A stretch of 60,584 bases of DNA from Verrucomicrobiota bacterium (GTDB lineage: Bacteria; Verrucomicrobiota; Verrucomicrobiia; Limisphaerales; UBA9464). The DNA lies in NCBI GenBank assembly GCA_017309115.1, contig JAFLEF010000047.1:1-60584 (forward strand), in the 5' to 3' direction. Below the pieces are notes generated by a model. The model had not been told where the DNA came from. It was given only the letters and a program-made list of their open reading frames with translations, and ran no database searches. Below are positions 1-6,736 of this stretch, piece by piece (positions within the stretch are counted from its first letter, which is position 1; the number at the start of each line of letters is the position of its first letter). A program made the position numbers and the translations under genes.

Positions 1-236
1 TAGCGCAGCGCCAGCGCCTGAGCGAACCGGCCCATGGACTCGTAGGGATGCTGGTAATCGATGGGATTGGAGAAGTCCCGCGGAGTGGTTCGGACGGTGG
101 AGGCCGTGGAACCTGGGGAAGCCCCTGGCGGGGGCGTGGGGGTCGCCGCGAAATCCCGACTCTGGGCTTGGCGCCGAGCCTGGGCGTTTTTGAGGTACTT
201 GGATGAATGGTATAGGACTTGGTGCTTTTCATGCAC
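1..236 (-). CDS. Unknown protein, N-terminal fragment running off the left edge
   Basis: An open reverse-strand frame starts at a GTG (236-234), after an in-frame TGA upstream, and stays open to the window edge. About 78 residues are visible. Codons end mostly in G or C, as in real genes of this genome, whereas the overlapping forward frame looks like its shadow. The protein begins VHEKHQVLYHSSKYLK, has a Thr/Pro-rich linker near residues 35-50, and continues with DYQHPYESMGRFAQALALR. I do not recognise the family. It does not look like the N-terminus of an IntI integrase, although its position and orientation, divergent from the cassette array, are where an integrase could sit. The start codon is uncertain. 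Confidence 0.4.
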   Translation of the reverse strand, partial: MHEKHQVLYHSSKYLKNAQARRQAQSRDFAATPTPPPGASPGSTASTVRTTPRDFSNPIDYQHPYESMGRFAQALALR

Positions 237-330
237 CGCCCAGCCTATACGCTCCGCCCATGCAGTCAGTCAGAGCCAGCCCAGTTACGAATCCCGCCCC
301 AACCCCCGCTTCGCCGCGCAGCGGCTTAGT

Positions 331-421
331 TCAACCATGCGCTGCAGCGAACCCGGCGGGAGCGTCACGGTTGCAATCGTCGCCTCCCGTGCGCCGGGTC
401 GCTGAGCTTGGGTCGTTCGGC
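331..421 (+). other. Integron attC-like site 1
   Basis: Left box TTCAACC and right box GTTCGGC (415-421) flank an imperfect palindrome. The left arm ATGCGCTGCAGCGAACCCGG pairs with the right arm CCGGGTCGCTGAGC. The next gene begins 6 nt beyond the right box. It is the first site of the array that I can recognise. The right box is not the usual GTTAGGC form. Confidence 0.55.
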
Positions 422-427
422 TACACG

Positions 428-688
428 ATGACGATCATCGCCAAAGCACTTGTTGAGTTGGCTGGTTGCTTGGAGATTGCCAAGTTCGATGATCCGGATG
501 AAGCACAAGGCGCTGAGGATCTCCTGGAGTGGTGCCTGATCGAGGCTTCCCCGCAGGAGAGAGAGATCTTAGCGAAGGTAGCACGGGAGCGCGCACAAGA
601 GGAGGCAGCCAAAAGTTCAGATCGCCAGATCATCGAATTCTACGAACGTTTTGCGGCAAGAGCAGAAGACCACCAGAAATATGGATAG
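428..688 (+). CDS. Cassette gene 1: small helical hypothetical protein
   Basis: This frame encodes 86 residues beginning MTIIAKALVELAGCLE. The ATG lies 6 nt after the right box of attC 1, and the stop is directly followed by attC 2, the tight packing expected of an integron cassette. The protein is acidic and rich in Glu, Ala and Lys, so probably largely alpha-helical, with no signal peptide or membrane segment. A longer upstream frame extension would run through the attC site and is unlikely. I recognise no family. A small cytoplasmic regulator or antitoxin-like protein is possible but unsupported. Confidence 0.65.
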   Translation: MTIIAKALVELAGCLEIAKFDDPDEAQGAEDLLEWCLIEASPQEREILAKVARERAQEEAAKSSDRQIIEFYERFAARAEDHQKYG

Positions 689-691
689 AAA

Positions 692-784
692 GCCGAACAA
701 GCCGGATGCACCGAACCCCGCGATAGCGCCTCAGTTCCATGTCGGGCGTCATGGGCGCGGGGTCGGTGATCCGGGTCGTTAGGA
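692..784 (+). other. Integron attC-like site 2
   Basis: Left box GCCGAAC (692-698) and right box GTTAGGA (778-784) flank arms GCCGGATGCACCGAACCCCG and CGCGGGGTCGGTGATCCGG, which pair with a few bulged bases, as attC sites do. It closely resembles attC 3 (1852-1945), so the two sites share ancestry. Confidence 0.85.
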
Positions 785-795
785 AAAGAGGCACT

Positions 796-1848
796 ATGTC
801 GCACGCCTACGAATCCCTATTCGGCGACCCGAACCTCCCGTTTGCTTGGGACCTTACAAATTGGCCAGCAGCCGGCGTGGGGACGCACATTTGCGGAACG
901 TTGCGGAAAGCAATTAAAGAACAATTCTCAGACCTCGCCGATATGTTCCCTTTCCTGCACGGCGTCGAGTCAAAGGTTCACTTGGGGCAATGGTATATAT
1001 GCGCGTCACTCCTTTCAATTGAAGGCACCAATACCGGAGGCGAATTCGACGCAAATGAGATCAAGGAGCTTGAAGATGCTGCGGAGTGCGGTCCTCTGTC
1101 CTACGAGCAGGTCGTAACTCTTCTACCATCCAAATGGTTCTCTTCGGATCGATTCACGTACATCGGCCCTTACAGAAAGCCTTTCGGATGTTGGCCACAC
1201 TTGGTGCTTCATCTGAACTCTTGGTTGCAGCAGTTCGTGCTCCCAGATGTTCTTGAGCGGAATCAACGCCGCGTGCAGCGCGTTATTCCGGTAGCCCCAC
1301 GCTTTGATCCATTGCCAATTTTAGACTCATTATGGGTCCTCGAGTCGGAAGAGGCTTCAACTCAGGGCACAGGCTTCAGGCTGGATGGTGTGGGATTTGT
1401 TACAAACGCTCACGTATTGTACCCGGATACGCACGCGTTTCGAGCGACAGATCCGTCCGTTAAATGGCCGGTTCGGACGATTCGTCGAGACGACGTGATT
1501 GATTTGAGTGTATTTGAGATCGACTCGAGCGCTGGATCGAGTCTGCATAGGGGAAGCGCAGATGAGCTGAAACTTATGGACCATTTGCTTTTGGCTGGTT
1601 TTCCCAATTATAGGTTGGGCGATTCCGGGTACGTAGCACCGGGTCTTGTGACAGGCTTTCGGATGGTTTCCGCGATTCGACGAATCCTGACCAACGCCCC
1701 CATCATTGCTGGAAACAGTGGAGGTCCCGTCGTCGGTGCGGACGGGCGAGTGTGTGGAGTCGCAGTTACAGGCGCGCCGGCCATGATTGCGTCGAATGAA
1801 ACAGAAAACCACGGGATCATTCCGATCGATGCGTTGCGCTTCTTATAA
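796..1848 (+). CDS. Cassette gene 2: trypsin-like serine protease domain protein
   Basis: This 350-residue protein has a C-terminal trypsin-like (chymotrypsin-fold, Trypsin_2 type) peptidase domain from about residue 185 to the end. The catalytic triad is readable: H206 in FVTNAHVLYPD, D236 in DVIDLSVFEID and S308 in AGNSGGPVVG. The first 180 residues, beginning MSHAYESLFGDPNLPFAW, match no domain I know and may sense a target or regulate the protease. There is no signal peptide, so it should act in the cytoplasm. The ATG at 796 is 11 nt after the right box of attC 2; an upstream extension would overlap the site. It is large for a cassette gene. Intracellular trypsin-like proteases occur in phage-defence and stress systems, but a defence role here is inference. 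Confidence 0.85.
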   Translation: MSHAYESLFGDPNLPFAWDLTNWPAAGVGTHICGTLRKAIKEQFSDLADMFPFLHGVESKVHLGQWYICASLLSIEGTNTGGEFDANEIKELEDAAECGPLSYEQVVTLLPSKWFSSDRFTYIGPYRKPFGCWPHLVLHLNSWLQQFVLPDVLERNQRRVQRVIPVAPRFDPLPILDSLWVLESEEASTQGTGFRLDGVGFVTNAHVLYPDTHAFRATDPSVKWPVRTIRRDDVIDLSVFEIDSSAGSSLHRGSADELKLMDHLLLAGFPNYRLGDSGYVAPGLVTGFRMVSAIRRILTNAPIIAGNSGGPVVGADGRVCGVAVTGAPAMIASNETENHGIIPIDALRFL

Positions 1849-1851
1849 GAA

Positions 1852-1945
1852 TCCTAACAAACCGGATGCACACGAACCCCGCGACAACGCCGCAGTTCCA
1901 AACCGAGCACGACAAGCGCGGGGTCGGTGATCCGGAGCGTTAGCC
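1852..1945 (+). other. Integron attC-like site 3
   Basis: This is the clearest attC of the array. Left box TCCTAAC (1852-1858) and right box GTTAGCC (1939-1945) flank arms CCGGATGCACACGAACCCCG and CGCGGGGTCGGTGATCCGG, which pair over about 20 bp with the small bulges typical of attC folding. The site follows the protease stop by 3 nt, and the next gene starts 11 nt after it. Confidence 0.9.
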
Positions 1946-1956
1946 GTCATCGCGTC

Positions 1957-2271
1957 ATGCAAAAGCCCAAGATCGGCAAGGCTTACACGTTCGTTCGGAA
2001 GCGCGGTGATGCTTTCGAGCACACCGATTTCACTCGGCATGAGGAAGGCAGCGCGGGATTTGTGGCAGACGGACATGCCGCCATTTTTGAGTGCCACCCA
2101 GATGCTTGGCAGCGCGCATTGTCGGAACTTGCACGTCTAGGCTTTGTCGAGTTGCGCGAGGCGAGAGAGTCGGGTCTTGTTCCTGCCGGGTGGCAGCCCA
2201 CACCCAAGACTTCGACGCTTCATGCCTGTGGCATCGTTACGCCAGTTTCAAATGAGAAGACGAACGGCTAA
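1957..2271 (+). CDS. Cassette gene 3: hypothetical protein
   Basis: The frame encodes 104 residues starting MQKPKIGKAYTFVRKRGD, with the ATG 11 nt after the right box of attC 3. The stop codon TAA lies inside the left box of attC 4. The middle, with FVADGHAAIFECHPDAWQ followed by a helix ending LARLGFVELREARESG, suggests a small mixed alpha/beta cytoplasmic domain. There is no signal peptide, membrane segment or recognisable catalytic motif. I do not recognise a family. Its packing between two attC sites supports a real cassette gene. Confidence 0.7.
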   Translation: MQKPKIGKAYTFVRKRGDAFEHTDFTRHEEGSAGFVADGHAAIFECHPDAWQRALSELARLGFVELREARESGLVPAGWQPTPKTSTLHACGIVTPVSNEKTNG

Positions 2272-2361
2272 CCAGATCACTGGACCGAACGCGGGCGGGC
2301 CGAGTCAGTTTGCAATTCCAACGCCACTCGCCGCCCGCGTCGGTCAGTTCTGGCGTTGTGC
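2266..2361 (+). other. Integron attC-like site 4
   Basis: Left box GGCTAAC (2266-2272) overlaps the stop of the preceding gene. The right box is GTTGTGC (2355-2361). Arms AGATCACTGGACCGAACGCG and CGCGTCGGTCAGTTCTGG pair imperfectly. The site is closely similar to attC 12 (7130-7224). Confidence 0.85.
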
Positions 2362-2370
2362 CAATAAAGC

Positions 2371-2895
2371 ATGAGCCCTCGTCAGCTTATCGATCTCCAG
2401 TTGGATGCGATGTTTGGGCGCACGATGCCGCAGAAAATGCAAGCGTTGGTTGACGCGGACATTAATGAGGGCGGTTGGCAAGATGGATATGAGTTAGCTT
2501 TTATATCAGCAAGCCTGGATCAAGCCGGGGGCCAGAAATTATTGAACATGGTGCTTGCGCAACATCCAGAGTTCGTGATCGACCAAGCTCGATTGCTCGC
2601 GGCAATCGAGAGTGTACTCCCACAGAGGCGAGTTGGAGCTCGCGTCCTTTGGATTGTAGATGAGACTGGCTCCTATGCACTAACCGACAGCCTCAGAGTC
2701 GCACGATTTGAAGGGAGCCGGGTGATCTGGAGGAGCCCAAGGATTTCTTGGGATGGAATCGAGTTTGATTCTCTTATCGATGGCAGGTTGCGGGGCAGAG
2801 CTTGGTGGTTGGGATCCCATGAATCACCTGACTCACCATTTGAGTTTGATTTCGAGTCTGGAGAGCTTCTCGTCGGTCAGATCGTTCCCGAATGA
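2371..2895 (+). CDS. Cassette gene 4: hypothetical protein
   Basis: A 174-residue protein begins MSPRQLIDLQLDAMFGRT, with its ATG 9 nt after attC 4. The N-terminal 85 residues look helical. The C-terminal half, about residues 90-174, is rich in beta-strand patterns such as VARFEGSRVIWRSPRISWDG and FEFDFESGELLVGQIVPE, reminiscent of a small beta-barrel or WD-like sheet at the end of other cassette proteins. No signal peptide or catalytic motif is evident. Function unknown. attC 5 follows within 8 nt of the stop. Confidence 0.75.
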   Translation: MSPRQLIDLQLDAMFGRTMPQKMQALVDADINEGGWQDGYELAFISASLDQAGGQKLLNMVLAQHPEFVIDQARLLAAIESVLPQRRVGARVLWIVDETGSYALTDSLRVARFEGSRVIWRSPRISWDGIEFDSLIDGRLRGRAWWLGSHESPDSPFEFDFESGELLVGQIVPE

Positions 2896-2902
2896 ATGAC
2901 AG

Positions 2903-3028
2903 GCACAACCAGACGCTGGAGACGAACTGCCGCCCCGCCTCTCCGCTTGACACGGGGCAGGAATTCGGTTGGGCCGTGCACGCTCGACCTTGGCTTTCCG
3001 GCGGCAGTCGCTCAGCTTTGCGTTCGGT
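2903..3028 (+). other. Integron attC-like site 5
   Basis: A long site of about 126 bp. The left box region GCACAACC and right box GTTCGGT (3022-3028) flank arms AGACGCTGGAGACGAACTGC and GCAGTCGCTCAGCTTTGC, which pair with bulges. The central spacer is long and variable, as in the longest known attC sites. Confidence 0.75.
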
Positions 3029-3061
3029 AATAATGCAAGCCACCCCGGCAAAGGACCAACG

Positions 3062-3553
3062 ATGAAGTGCGCTCCGTATCCAAGAGGTTTACGGGGTCTT
3101 TTCGTCTTCGCGATGATTGCAGCATTGGCGGTGGGGTTTCTTTTCATGACGAGAGTTGCCACACCATCGTTTCCTACTACGACGCTTACCCTTCTTCGGC
3201 TGACGAATCTCCCCCCGATTGGCATCATGACTGCGTTCGCCGTGAGCAACGGAAGTCCGCACCGACTGTTATATGATCCACGAATGGTCAAATATCTCAC
3301 CTCGACTGGCTGGGTGGTTGTGCCTCCCGGCGCGATTGTAGATCGTGTCGGCGTGGTCAGTCCCGGACAGACCTACGTCTTCCTAGTGCCTGGTGTTGTC
3401 ACGAATCACTCCCTTCGAGTTCAGGTCGTGTCTCGACGGAAAACAGAACTACAAAGGGTGTTCACTAAAGTCGATCAGTTCGCGCAGAGAGCGAGTAAGA
3501 CAGAGGCGTGGTTTGGGAGGCGTTACGAGGCTATTCTTGAGCCCAGTCACTGA
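3062..3553 (+). CDS. Cassette gene 5a: membrane-anchored hypothetical protein
   Basis: The frame encodes 163 residues beginning MKCAPYPRGLRGLFVFAM. A single hydrophobic segment at about residues 13-32 acts as a membrane anchor or uncleaved signal. It is followed by an extracytoplasmic beta-rich domain whose core reads VVVPPGAIVDRVGVVSPGQ then YVFLVPGVVTNHSLRVQVVSRR. The start lies 33 nt after attC 5. Only 38 nt without an attC separate it from the next frame, so the two genes may travel as one cassette. Family not recognised; an envelope role is inferred only from the anchor. Confidence 0.7.
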   Translation: MKCAPYPRGLRGLFVFAMIAALAVGFLFMTRVATPSFPTTTLTLLRLTNLPPIGIMTAFAVSNGSPHRLLYDPRMVKYLTSTGWVVVPPGAIVDRVGVVSPGQTYVFLVPGVVTNHSLRVQVVSRRKTELQRVFTKVDQFAQRASKTEAWFGRRYEAILEPSH

Positions 3554-3591
3554 CCAAACTGAAACCCCGCGTTGCCCGCATTCCTCATTCC

Positions 3592-4149
3592 ATGCTCCTA
3601 CGCCTGTCCAACACTCTCATTGAACATTGGCGCGTCGCTTACGAGGCCAATGATCGGCCAGTCCGGGGCTTTCCTCAGACCTGGAGTTTTGCCGCCTTCG
3701 CGGCTGACTCTGAAGCGCACGTGGTGCTGGCCATTGAGGAGTATACGCTCTTCACGATTTTGTTTCCTCACGTGTGGACGGGTTCGTTGGGCGATGCATT
3801 GATCGCGTTTGAGGATCGCGTATCAGAGTTGTTATCCAACGCACGGTCCCACGAGGGCTTCCAGACTGTTGGATTTGCAATCACAAAGCTTACTGACCAG
3901 AGGATTGCCAGCCATGCCGAGCACGTTGCGTCAGTGGTCCGAGGGAACCCGGAGCTAATTAGGGAGTTCGGATTGATTCGCGGCATTCGATCCATTGAGG
4001 AGCGCATCAATTCGCATTCACTGGAATTTCTGAATGGGCAGACTCCGATTCAGGCATTTCTGCACGCGGCTAGGGGCGAACCATCGACTGCAGCCAACCG
4101 CGGGACGCGCATTCGTTCCAAACCTTTCCGCCCCGTCCGCGGTACCTGA
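3592..4149 (+). CDS. Cassette gene 5b: hypothetical protein, possibly DUF6933-like
   Basis: This 185-residue frame begins MLLRLSNTLIEHWRVAYEAN. The opening residues and the stretch VVLAIEEYTLFTILFPHV recall DUF6933-type proteins, which start with a similar strand and contain a W-x-A-x-F / FTLFxxLxP pattern. This is a weak recognition made by eye. The protein is soluble, with a helical middle (about residues 70-130). The last 25 residues are encoded by DNA that forms attC 6, which suggests the natural stop was lost on joining to the site, or that overlap is normal here. It may share a cassette with the preceding membrane protein. Confidence 0.65.
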   Translation: MLLRLSNTLIEHWRVAYEANDRPVRGFPQTWSFAAFAADSEAHVVLAIEEYTLFTILFPHVWTGSLGDALIAFEDRVSELLSNARSHEGFQTVGFAITKLTDQRIASHAEHVASVVRGNPELIREFGLIRGIRSIEERINSHSLEFLNGQTPIQAFLHAARGEPSTAANRGTRIRSKPFRPVRGT

Positions 4150-4164
4150 GCCGGATCGTTTGGC
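4075..4164 (+). other. Integron attC-like site 6
   Basis: Left box GGCGAACC and right box GTTTGGC (4158-4164) flank arms ATCGACTGCAGCCAACCGCG and CCGCGGTACCTGAGCCGGAT, which pair imperfectly. The site overlaps the 3' end of the preceding gene. The right box departs from the GTTRRRY consensus at one position. Confidence 0.6.
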
Positions 4165-4180
4165 CGGTCGCACGCACACC

Positions 4181-4438
4181 GTGAATCCATTTTTCCAGAA
4201 GGCGCTAGCCAGCGCGTTCCTTTTGTGGGGCGTTGCGGGCGGCTTCGGCTTGCGGCGAGACATTCGCACTGGAAGGACGACGTCGGGCACTGGTCGCAAC
4301 AGTCGCGTGGTTCCTGTGTCTCGTGATGAGGCTCCGAGTCGCTTCTGGACTTGCATCGCGATCAACGCTGTCTGCATCGCGGCTATTATCGGTATTGGTA
4401 TTTGGGTCTTGGTAGACGGGTTGAGGGGATTTAGATGA
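4181..4438 (+). CDS. Cassette gene 6: small two-helix membrane protein
   Basis: A GTG at 4181, 16 nt after attC 6, opens a frame of 85 residues. It holds two hydrophobic segments, at about residues 4-24 (FLLWGVAGGFGL) and 56-79 (AINAVCIAAIIGIGIWVLV), joined by a basic loop, and ends LVDGLRGFR. Upstream codons in the same frame run through the attC site and are not taken as coding. No family recognised. Small membrane proteins are common cassette cargo. The GTG start and short length make the call moderate. Confidence 0.5.
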   Translation: MNPFFQKALASAFLLWGVAGGFGLRRDIRTGRTTSGTGRNSRVVPVSRDEAPSRFWTCIAINAVCIAAIIGIGIWVLVDGLRGFR

Positions 4439-4456
4439 TAAACCGGCGATGCCTCT

Positions 4457-4509
4457 TGCTAATTCGGAAGCCTCGGAGGGGCCGCCTTCGGTGAGCCGAA
4501 ATGTTGGCG
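4457..4509 (+). other. Short integron attC-like site 7
   Basis: A compact palindrome of 53 bp. Left box TGCTAAT and right box GTTGGCG (4503-4509) flank arms TTCGGAAGCCTCGG and CCTTCGGTGAGCCGAA, close to the smallest known attC length. The next gene starts 2 nt downstream. It is weaker than its neighbours. Confidence 0.5.
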
Positions 4510-4511
4510 TC

Positions 4512-4889
4512 ATGACAGCCGTCCGCCACTCTTTATTTCTTCTCGTCGCCGTGTTCGCTGTGTCATGTGGACGGAGAGCGGACGTGCATTGGCGCGATGG
4601 GAATTTTGAAGTCTACGCTTTGGACATGGACTTCACCGCTACCAAGCTCGGCTACAATCACCATCCCGGCATTTTGGGGCTTGTGGAGGCCGAAGTCGTA
4701 GCGGCAGGCAGCACGGCTCAGTGGGTTTTCGTCGAGCGTAGAGTTTCAGGGCGCACAGAGTTCTACATTGTTCCAAAGGAGGGGATGCCACAGCATCATT
4801 CAGGCACAACCGAAGGACCATTTTCAGACACACAGTTTCGAGAGTTGCGGGCAACCCGACAGTTGCCAGAGTTTACTTGGAGGAAATAG
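4512..4889 (+). CDS. Cassette gene 7: putative lipoprotein
   Basis: The frame encodes 125 residues beginning MTAVRHSLFLLVAVFAVSC. The hydrophobic leader ends in a lipobox-like AVSC with C19 as the probable lipidation site, so the mature protein should be tethered to a membrane. The mature domain of about 105 residues is beta-rich (VHWRDGNFEVYALD, VFVERRVSGRTEFYIVPKEG) and ends FTWRK. I chose the ATG at 4512 because it precedes the signal directly and lies next to attC 7. An ATG at 4501 is out of frame. Function unknown. Confidence 0.7.
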   Translation: MTAVRHSLFLLVAVFAVSCGRRADVHWRDGNFEVYALDMDFTATKLGYNHHPGILGLVEAEVVAAGSTAQWVFVERRVSGRTEFYIVPKEGMPQHHSGTTEGPFSDTQFRELRATRQLPEFTWRK

Positions 4890-4896
4890 AAATGAC

Positions 4897-5021
4897 CCAG
4901 AACAGTCGCTGCACACGAATCGCCGCTCCCCATATCGGGCTCGGGCGCACTGGTTCAACGGACGCTGGATTCGCTGCCAGTGCCCGATTCCGGCGGCGGT
5001 CGGTGCGCTGATGCGTTCACC
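4897..5021 (+). other. Integron attC-like site 8
   Basis: Left box CCCAGAAC and right box GTTCACC (5015-5021) flank arms AGTCGCTGCACACGAATCGC and GCGGTCGGTGCGCTGATGC. The inner segment GGACGCTGGATTCGC is shared with attC 9 and attC 13, showing common descent. Confidence 0.8.
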
Positions 5022-5029
5022 GGATTCGA

Positions 5030-5374
5030 ATGCCCATGGATCAGCCACCAGTCATCAAACCATCTGAACATTGGACATCCAGAGCTCCTCTTTGGTTGGC
5101 TGTCGGAGCAAATGTCTCCAATTTCCTCCTGAGCATTCAGTTCTATTCTTTTCCATCTGGCATACACATTCGACCCATGATGTGGGCTGTCTGGGTGTCC
5201 TGTATTGCCGCCGGAGGTTTCAGTGCCGTGCTGTTGGTGTGGCCTGTGATTCGACGAGGGCCGCGCCGCTTCCGATCGTGGATCACGGTGATCCTAGCTC
5301 TCACCCCTTTGCCACTCGCATCCGCGATGTTGCATCATGCCGCCAGAGTGAGAGGTTTCTTTATCGCACCATGA
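5030..5374 (+). CDS. Cassette gene 8: three-helix membrane protein
   Basis: A 114-residue frame starts MPMDQPPVIKPSEHW, 8 nt after attC 8. Three hydrophobic segments are visible, at about residues 20-41, 49-73 and 83-101, with a basic loop (RRGPRRFRS) between the second and third that fits a cytoplasmic side. No conserved motif identifies a family. attC 9 starts 9 nt after the stop. Confidence 0.7.
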   Translation: MPMDQPPVIKPSEHWTSRAPLWLAVGANVSNFLLSIQFYSFPSGIHIRPMMWAVWVSCIAAGGFSAVLLVWPVIRRGPRRFRSWITVILALTPLPLASAMLHHAARVRGFFIAP

Positions 5375-5382
5375 ATCACCTA

Positions 5383-5506
5383 GCTAACCCGATCGCTCCA
5401 CTCGAACCGTCGCTGCCCGTATCGACTTGGATCGACCCGGTTCGTCGGACGCTGGATTCGCAGTCAGCGCCCGCTCCCGGCGGCGGTCGGTGAGCTCTTG
5501 CGATGT
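5383..5506 (+). other. Integron attC-like site 9, with altered right box
   Basis: The left box is GCTAACC (5383-5389). Arms CGCTCCACTCGAACCGTCGC and GGCGGTCGGTGAGCTC pair. The expected right box reads GCGATGT (5500-5506), so the conserved GTT is changed. Most of the site matches attC 13 (7572-7693), including the inner stretch TTCGTCGGACGCTGGATTCG. Confidence 0.75.
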
Positions 5507-5774
5507 CGAGGGCTGGGATGTCACCTCAAAACCGAGGTTCGCCGGAGGAATCGGCGATGGTTTCAGCGTAGACATCGAGTCCGCCCTACCTAATGGTTTT
5601 CTTCGTGGGTGACGAGTTCCTAGGACATTCTCGGTTATTCGTTCGGCGGTGTGATTCGTCGGTCGACAACCTTCTAGCTCTGGACCCCGCTTCGGCGGAG
5701 TTTAACCCACGCTGCACTGGCTCGTCACCCACACTAGATCGAACACGGTCGAGCCATAGGGTCTCGGCGATGCC
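5507..5774. other. Cassette 9 region without a convincing gene, with a weak attC-like end
   Basis: This 268-bp stretch lies between attC 9 and the next gene. The only + frame of any length (5593-5778, 61 codons, ATG start) has no recognisable features and runs through the palindrome at its end. The 3' end (5700-5773) has arms CCACGCTGCACTGGCTCG and CGAGCCATAGGGTCTCGGCG that pair imperfectly, ending GCGATG like attC 9. It may be a cassette with no functional gene, or a decayed one. Confidence 0.4.
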
Positions 5775-6722
5775 ATGAAGCGCTTCTTCCAACTTGTTCT
5801 AGCCGCCGTGGGGCTGTGTTTTGGTTGCTCGCAGTCAGGCGTCGTGACTCCACGCGAGTTCACCCGAGAGTTCGCCGAGGCATTAAGGAAAGCCAGTCCG
5901 GAATTGAAGGTCGCCGTCGTAAGGGACCTGGAACTGAAGATTACCTCTGCGGATGGGCGCGACTCGACTTCGTTCTTGGACAACGCGTACGATACCTACA
6001 AGCAGGATCCGAAAGCAAAAGCGGACGTGATCCAGCGATTTGTTGCCGCTGGCCTGGAGACTATTGGGATAGTGAGAGACGGAGTAGATCGCACACGGAT
6101 CGTTCCGGTCATAAAGGATCGACCTTGGCTGGAGGAGACTCGGCAAGTGTTATTGAGCCGTGGAGCAAAGGAAGTTCCAGAACATGTCTATGAGGATTTC
6201 AGCCCCGATTTGATCATTCTGTACGCGGAGGATTCCCCGAAGAACATCCGTTACCTGGGACCGAAAGACTTGGAGTTTGCAAAGGTCGAACGATCGGAGT
6301 TGAGGGCTCTTGCCTGCGAGAATCTCAAACGCCTGCTCCCCAAGATCGAGCGGCACGGCACAAACGGTCTTTACATGATTACTGCTGGAGGCGACTACGA
6401 GGCCAGTCTGTTGGTGCTCGATTCGATTTGGAGCGATGGCGAGATGGATGTGAGCGGTGACGTGGTGGTCGCCGTTCCGACCAGAGATCTCCTGCTGGTG
6501 ACCGGAAGTCAGAATCCACAAGGAATTGAGAAAGTCAGGCAGATGGTCAAGGAGGCTTCAACTGCGGGTTCGTACCGGCTGACACAGAAGCTCTTTGTGT
6601 ATCGGAACGACAGATTCACTGAATTCAAAGGGAAAGCCGAACCAGTGGGGCCAGCGAACGGGAGCCAGCCGATTCGCTTAGAGAAAAATCGAACATCATC
6701 GGAGGCTAGCTTTCGTCGCTGA
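5775..6722 (+). CDS. Cassette gene 10: DUF1444 (YtpQ-like) family protein, probably exported
   Basis: This 315-residue protein starts MKRFFQLVLAAVGLCFGC. The hydrophobic leader ends near C18, suggesting an exported and possibly lipidated protein, though the lipobox is not canonical. The rest resembles DUF1444: the N-terminal ELKITSADGRDSTSFLDNAY, the block IVPVIKDRPWLEE, the central DLIILYAEDSPKNIRYL, and the C-terminal VAVPTRDLLLVTGSQNPQG. DUF1444 members elsewhere are mostly cytoplasmic proteins of unknown biochemical function, so a leader is a notable addition. It is the second-largest cassette gene and sits directly after the region with altered attC boxes. Its last 27 codons overlap an attC-like palindrome. 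Confidence 0.8.
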   Translation: MKRFFQLVLAAVGLCFGCSQSGVVTPREFTREFAEALRKASPELKVAVVRDLELKITSADGRDSTSFLDNAYDTYKQDPKAKADVIQRFVAAGLETIGIVRDGVDRTRIVPVIKDRPWLEETRQVLLSRGAKEVPEHVYEDFSPDLIILYAEDSPKNIRYLGPKDLEFAKVERSELRALACENLKRLLPKIERHGTNGLYMITAGGDYEASLLVLDSIWSDGEMDVSGDVVVAVPTRDLLLVTGSQNPQGIEKVRQMVKEASTAGSYRLTQKLFVYRNDRFTEFKGKAEPVGPANGSQPIRLEKNRTSSEASFRR

Positions 6723-6736
6723 CTTTTGTGCTATGC
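6636..6736 (+). other. Weak integron attC-like site 11
   Basis: Left box GCCGAACC lies inside the end of the preceding gene. Arms GGCCAGCGAACGGGAGC and GCTTTCGTCGCTGACTT pair imperfectly. The expected right box is degenerate (TGCTATG). The next gene's ATG overlaps the site end. The call rests on position and arm pairing. Confidence 0.45.

Noticed and set aside
237-330. attI site and cassette promoter
   Set aside because: No IntI gene is visible to anchor the search and no clear GTT box or -35/-10 pair is present before attC-like site 1.
61-405. A plus-strand frame of 114 codons at the left edge
   Set aside because: It overlaps the reverse-strand gene with better codon bias and runs through attC-like site 1.
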